Below the pieces are notes generated by a model. The model was given only the letters and a program-made list of their open reading frames with translations, was not told the DNA's origin and ran no database searches. Below, one piece after another: positions 61,271 to 64,000 of a DNA stretch of 64,000 bases (within the stretch, counting starts at the first letter, position 1; every line of letters starts with the position of its first letter). Origin of the DNA: JAVBKU01 sp031553875 (GTDB lineage: Bacteria > Bacteroidota > Bacteroidia > Bacteroidales > Rikenellaceae); the NCBI GenBank assembly GCA_031553875.1, contig JAVBKU010000020.1, positions 62,001-126,000 on the forward strand, given 5' to 3'. The position numbers and the translations under genes are program-made.

Positions 61271-62212
61271 TTACTTCCGTTTTTTTACCGTGGCGGGGCC
61301 TTTCACGGTGGATTTCACAGTGCTCTTTCCCGTAGGGGTTGCGCCCGCCGCGCCACCCGGTTTCTTAGGGGAAGAACTATTTGTTATAGCGTTTACCGGA
61401 GCAACCTGTTTCTGCGGCCTGCGCAGGGATATGACAAGCAGTATCGCGCCGCCGATGATGAAGGGCAGGCTCAACAGCTGGCCCATGTTGAGGGCCATCC
61501 CGGCCTCGAAATCGACTTGGGCGTTCTTGATCATCTCTATAAAGAGCCTCGCCCCGAAGAGCGTCACGAGGAAAAACCCGAACATAACCCCCGGACGCCT
61601 GCGGGCCAGGTCGCGGCCGTAGTACATGTACATCATCGCCGCGAATATTGCCAGATAGGCCAGGGCCTCGTAGAGTTGCGTGGGGTGCATGGGCACGGTC
61701 TCCCCGTTGCGGGCGAAGATGAAGCCCCAGGGCAGATCGGTGGGGGTGCCGTATATTTCGGAGTTCATGAGGTTGCCCAGGCGGACGATGGCTCCGCCGG
61801 AAGTAGCGGCGAGGCCGATCCTGTCGAGCGACCAGATATAAGGCATCTTATAGCGGCGCGAGAAGAGCCATAACCCCACGAGCAGCCCTATCGCCGCGCC
61901 GTGGCTGGCCAGCCCCCCCTCCCTCACGTCCAGTATGCGCAGGGGATGGGACAGGTATTCCAGGGGCTCGTAAAAGAGGCAGTGCCCCAGGCGCGCGCCT
62001 ATTATCGTGGATAGCGTACCGTACCAGAATATCGAGTCGAACATTTTTTCGCTGTACCCCTCGCGCCTCATCATGTTGCTGAACAGCAGGGCCGACACGG
62101 CGAAGGCCAGCGCCCACGACAGGCCGTAGTAGCGTACGCTCAGGGAGCCGATACTGAATAAAACGGGGTCAACGTCCCAGTAGACGAAAAGAGAGGTCAG
62201 GGTAGCGATCAT
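61271..62212 (-). CDS. lgt: Prolipoprotein diacylglyceryl transferase
   Basis: A 313-aa inner-membrane enzyme that attaches diacylglycerol to the lipobox Cys of prolipoproteins. The family motif G-G-L-A-S-H-G-A-A-I-G is near residue 105, and G-N-L-M-N-S-E-I-Y-G near 150. About seven helices are visible. The C-terminal 40 residues are a Lys/Pro/Thr-rich tail not needed in the family. The many lipoproteins of this phylum, and two in this window, depend on it. Confidence 0.96.
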   Translation of the reverse strand: MIATLTSLFVYWDVDPVLFSIGSLSVRYYGLSWALAFAVSALLFSNMMRREGYSEKMFDSIFWYGTLSTIIGARLGHCLFYEPLEYLSHPLRILDVREGGLASHGAAIGLLVGLWLFSRRYKMPYIWSLDRIGLAATSGGAIVRLGNLMNSEIYGTPTDLPWGFIFARNGETVPMHPTQLYEALAYLAIFAAMMYMYYGRDLARRRPGVMFGFFLVTLFGARLFIEMIKNAQVDFEAGMALNMGQLLSLPFIIGGAILLVISLRRPQKQVAPVNAITNSSSPKKPGGAAGATPTGKSTVKSTVKGPATVKKRK

Positions 62213-62430
62213 AATTCACGATTCTGCGGCCGGGGGCGGGGCTTCGAAAGAGAAGCGACGGGCCCTCCGTCCAAACTACAAAAATAATAGTTTTTGCGAG
62301 AGTAGGGCCCTTAACAGGATAAAAAAGAACAGGGGAGGTGTTTTTTGTCAGAGGACGACTCCCGACACCAAACCGAGGGCCATCAAGTTTACTTGAACCG
62401 AGCCGCGTACCGAGAGCAGAGGCCGCTTGT
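62213..62430. other. Gap upstream of lgt
   Basis: About 220 bp before the repeat. It must contain the lgt promoter, but I cannot point to a clean TAnnTTTG element. No gene or RNA is evident. Confidence 0.4.
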
Positions 62431-62549
62431 CCTCCGCCAATTGCGAGATATTCACGCACGGACAGGGGTCGAGGGAATCCGTTAAAAAACGACGCTTTGT
62501 CTAACGACTGTTAGCGGGGACGAAGGTCCCGCTAAAAAGGAGGAGTTCG
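62431..62549 (+). repeat. 119-bp dispersed repeat, copy 2
   Basis: Same element as at 27259-27377: three differences in the first 84 bp and none in the last 19 bp. The variable part (62515-62530) with its flanks folds into a strong hairpin, TAGCGGG... with ...CCCGCTA around GAAG. It lies between lgt and ribE, in the same orientation relative to the window as copy 1. Confidence 0.85.
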
Positions 62550-62608
62550 ACGTTTTAGGATGTACGAAGACTCCTGTCAGTGAATATCCGCAGGCGGCAC
62601 TTTTTGGG

Positions 62609-62634
62609 TACCTTTTGTGTGCACAAAAGGTACG
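62609..62634. repeat. Perfect palindromic element behind repeat copy 2
   Basis: GTACCTTTTGTG is followed after two bases by its exact reverse complement CACAAAAGGTAC. A comparable inverted repeat with arms CCTACTTTTA / TAAAAGTAGG follows repeat copy 1, so both copies of the dispersed repeat have an inverted repeat of the tac-tttt type downstream. Confidence 0.7.
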
Positions 62635-62643
62635 AAAGAATAC

Positions 62644-62670
62644 AAAAAGAGAGAGCCGAGCCCTCTCTTT
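62644..62670 (-). terminator. Terminator behind ribE
   Basis: AAAGAGAG (62646-62653) pairs with CTCTCTTT (62663-62670), and on the minus strand the stem runs into TTTTTGT. It lies 36 nt behind the riboflavin synthase stop. Confidence 0.6.
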
Positions 62671-62705
62671 CTTTCATTATAAGCCGTGTCTTGATAAGAC
62701 CTGTG

Positions 62706-63302
62706 CTATTTCTTCATATACCCCGCCAACAGCTTTGTGATATACTTGCCCACGATATCGAATTCGAGGTTAACGACCGACCCCTCCTTGAAATTGTGGA
62801 AGTTGGTGTGCTCGAAAGTGTAGGGGATGATGGCCACCTGGAAGCTCCCGTCCTGCGAATTGACCACAGTGAGGCTCACTCCGTTCACGGTCACCGAGCC
62901 CTTTTCGACCGTAATATTGCCGGTCGAGGAGTCGTATTCGAAGGTGAAATACCAGCTTCCGTCGACCTCCTTCACAGAGGTGCAGCGGGCTGTCTGGTCG
63001 ACGTGGCCCTGCACGATATGCCCGTCCAGCAGCGCGTCGGGGCGCATGCTCCTCTCGAGGTTCACCTCGTCGCCCTCTTTCAGCAGGCCGAGGTTCGACT
63101 TCAGGAGCGTTTCGGCGATAGCCGTGACGGTGTATTTGTCGCCGTCGATATTTACCACCGTGAGGCACACTCCGTTGTGGGCGAGGCTCTGGTCTATCTT
63201 GAGCTGCCCGGTGAAGGGGCAGGAGAGAGTGAAATGCTTGTTGCCCGACTCTTCCACGATGCGGACTACCTTGCCCGTGGCTTCGACTATCCCTGAAAAC
63301 AT
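62706..63302 (-). CDS. ribE: Riboflavin synthase alpha subunit
   Basis: 198 aa from the ATG at 63302, where the family start M-F-S-G-I-V-E-A-T-G lies. Residues coded further upstream are not part of the family. Two lumazine-binding domains are repeated: first with D-Q-S-L-A-H-N-G-V-C-L-T-V-V, second with V-E-K-G-S-V-T-V-N-G-V-S-L-T-V-V. The enzyme joins two lumazines to riboflavin. No FMN riboswitch is recognisable in the 283 bp upstream, and no other rib gene is near. Confidence 0.96.
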   Translation of the reverse strand: MFSGIVEATGKVVRIVEESGNKHFTLSCPFTGQLKIDQSLAHNGVCLTVVNIDGDKYTVTAIAETLLKSNLGLLKEGDEVNLERSMRPDALLDGHIVQGHVDQTARCTSVKEVDGSWYFTFEYDSSTGNITVEKGSVTVNGVSLTVVNSQDGSFQVAIIPYTFEHTNFHNFKEGSVVNLEFDIVGKYITKLLAGYMKK

Positions 63303-63585
63303 AGCGATATGTGTTTTAAGTTTATGCTTAGAATGTTGCGTGGAGGCCCCGCGGCGGGCATAGCCTTGCCGATTGAAGAGCGGCCTCACTCCTGCAAATA
63401 TAGGAGATTTTGGAGTAAAAGGCTAAGAGTTTGACTAAAATTATTAACCTCGTTCTTTCATGCTCCTTTTAGCCTCTTTTAACCGTAAAACTCGTTAAAT
63501 AGAAGTCACTATTCGCCTCGTTTCCCGATTAAAAGTCATCTAAAATTAGTTATAAAATAACTTCGATAATAAATTTAGACAAACT

Positions 63586-64000
63586 CTATAAAAATTTATC
63601 GATAATGATGCTCTTCACCGAAAAGACCAGCTCGATCTTGTCGATTCGGATTTCCATCTCATCGAAAGCCTCCCTGTTGGCGGGGACCAGGCGCAGATGT
63701 TCCGCGCTGCTTCCCGAGCGGACGTAGCGGATACCGCTGAATCCGGCCGAAATAATCAGGTACAGCCCCCCGGGAATTATAGTCTGCACCCTTTCTTCGC
63801 GCACGACGACAATGGAGCCCGGCGGTATGTCGGGGTCCATCGACGGGCTTAGGCTCGCCGCCGCGAAAGAGCAATCCTCGAAGCGTTTGAAGCGGATGGT
63901 GTCGTCGGGGTCGATCTCGTTGAGGTGGGAGGCCACGAAGACAACGTCGCGGCGGTAAAAATTTATGCTCTTCTGCGGAGATTTAACGGTGTCTTTGGCG
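63586..64000 (-). CDS. S24/LexA-like transcription regulator, 5' end outside window
   Basis: The frame stays open to the window edge, so only the C-terminal 138 residues or so are seen. The S24 peptidase motif S-L-S-P-S-M-D-P-D-I-P-P-G-S-I-V-V-V carries the nucleophile Ser, followed by G-L-Y-L-I-I-S and a final strand region. Such proteins usually begin with a helix-turn-helix domain and cut themselves on DNA damage. An internal GTG at 63936 is not a likely start because the upstream residues (S-I-N-F-Y-R-R-D-V-V-F-V) continue sensibly. The expected catalytic Lys is not clearly placed, so a non-cleaving repressor is possible. Confidence 0.8.
   Translation of the reverse strand, partial: AKDTVKSPQKSINFYRRDVVFVASHLNEIDPDDTIRFKRFEDCSFAAASLSPSMDPDIPPGSIVVVREERVQTIIPGGLYLIISAGFSGIRYVRSGSSAEHLRLVPANREAFDEMEIRIDKIELVFSVKSIIIDKFL

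Noticed and set aside
63303..63585. FMN riboswitch upstream of ribE
   Set aside because: No RFN-element motifs are recognisable. The stretch is AT-rich and unstructured by eye.
1..64000. CRISPR arrays, rRNA genes and insertion sequences
   Set aside because: No regularly spaced direct repeats, no rRNA sequence and no transposase gene were seen in the window.

Overview
The window looks like a chromosomal segment of a Bacteroidales bacterium, most likely of the Alistipes/Rikenellaceae type. Evidence: DUF4270, DUF3098, DUF4435 and HU-CCDC81/SPOR proteins, a half-length GT5 glycogen-synthase-like protein, promoters of the TTTG-N19-20-TAnnTTTG kind in place of E. coli-type -35/-10 boxes, few visible Shine-Dalgarno sequences, and GC-rich codon choice in the core genes. 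The genus is inferred from general character, not from a search.

Positions 1-13913 are the late end of a siphovirus-type prophage with visibly lower GC than the host genes. All its genes are on the + strand and tightly packed: small proteins of unknown role, a terminator, a short pre-tape-measure gene, the tape measure (1209 aa), two large tail-tip proteins, a lysis block (membrane-anchored coiled coil, M15 endolysin, a lipoprotein shaped like a one-gene spanin), then a tail-fibre region with two small-adaptor-plus-collagen-like-fibre pairs, a large adhesin-like protein and a small tail-end protein. The first gene is preceded by a leader with two interleaved perfect inverted repeats that form an H-type pseudoknot topology ending at its start codon. 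The phage stops about 110 bp from the 3' end of tRNA-Leu(CAG), a likely attachment site. A second tRNA-Leu (GAG) follows.

Positions 14.7-64 kb are core chromosome, mostly on the minus strand. In order: topA; DUF4270 lipoprotein with glycogen-synthase-like gene; queA, truB, uppP, DUF3098, ftsX and a YfhO membrane protein; ispB-like prenyl synthase (+); a repeat-filled intergenic region; comF, priA; a heparinase II/III-like lyase divergent from uvrC; a secreted peptidase-MA/propeller/barrel protein with a SUI1-domain protein; DUF4435 and pfkA (+); a TonB-C-terminal-like protein, glnS, nadA; a 635-bp AT-rich gap; thiC; a cluster of three parS-like sites; mnmG, ybeY; an EnvC-like protein and TPR protein; a flavodoxin-fold reductase, pheS; a patatin-BamA fusion (+); GNAT, GtrA, an S41 protease, a small membrane protein; a HU/SPOR protein, lgt, ribE, and the cut C-terminal end of an S24 regulator.

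Four observations deserve most attention: the pseudoknotted phage leader (117-230), the three parS-like palindromes between thiC and mnmG (46948-47038), the nearby AT-rich gap as a candidate replication origin (44779-45413), and a 119-bp dispersed repeat present at 27259 and 62431 that keeps a hairpin whose inner sequence varies between copies.
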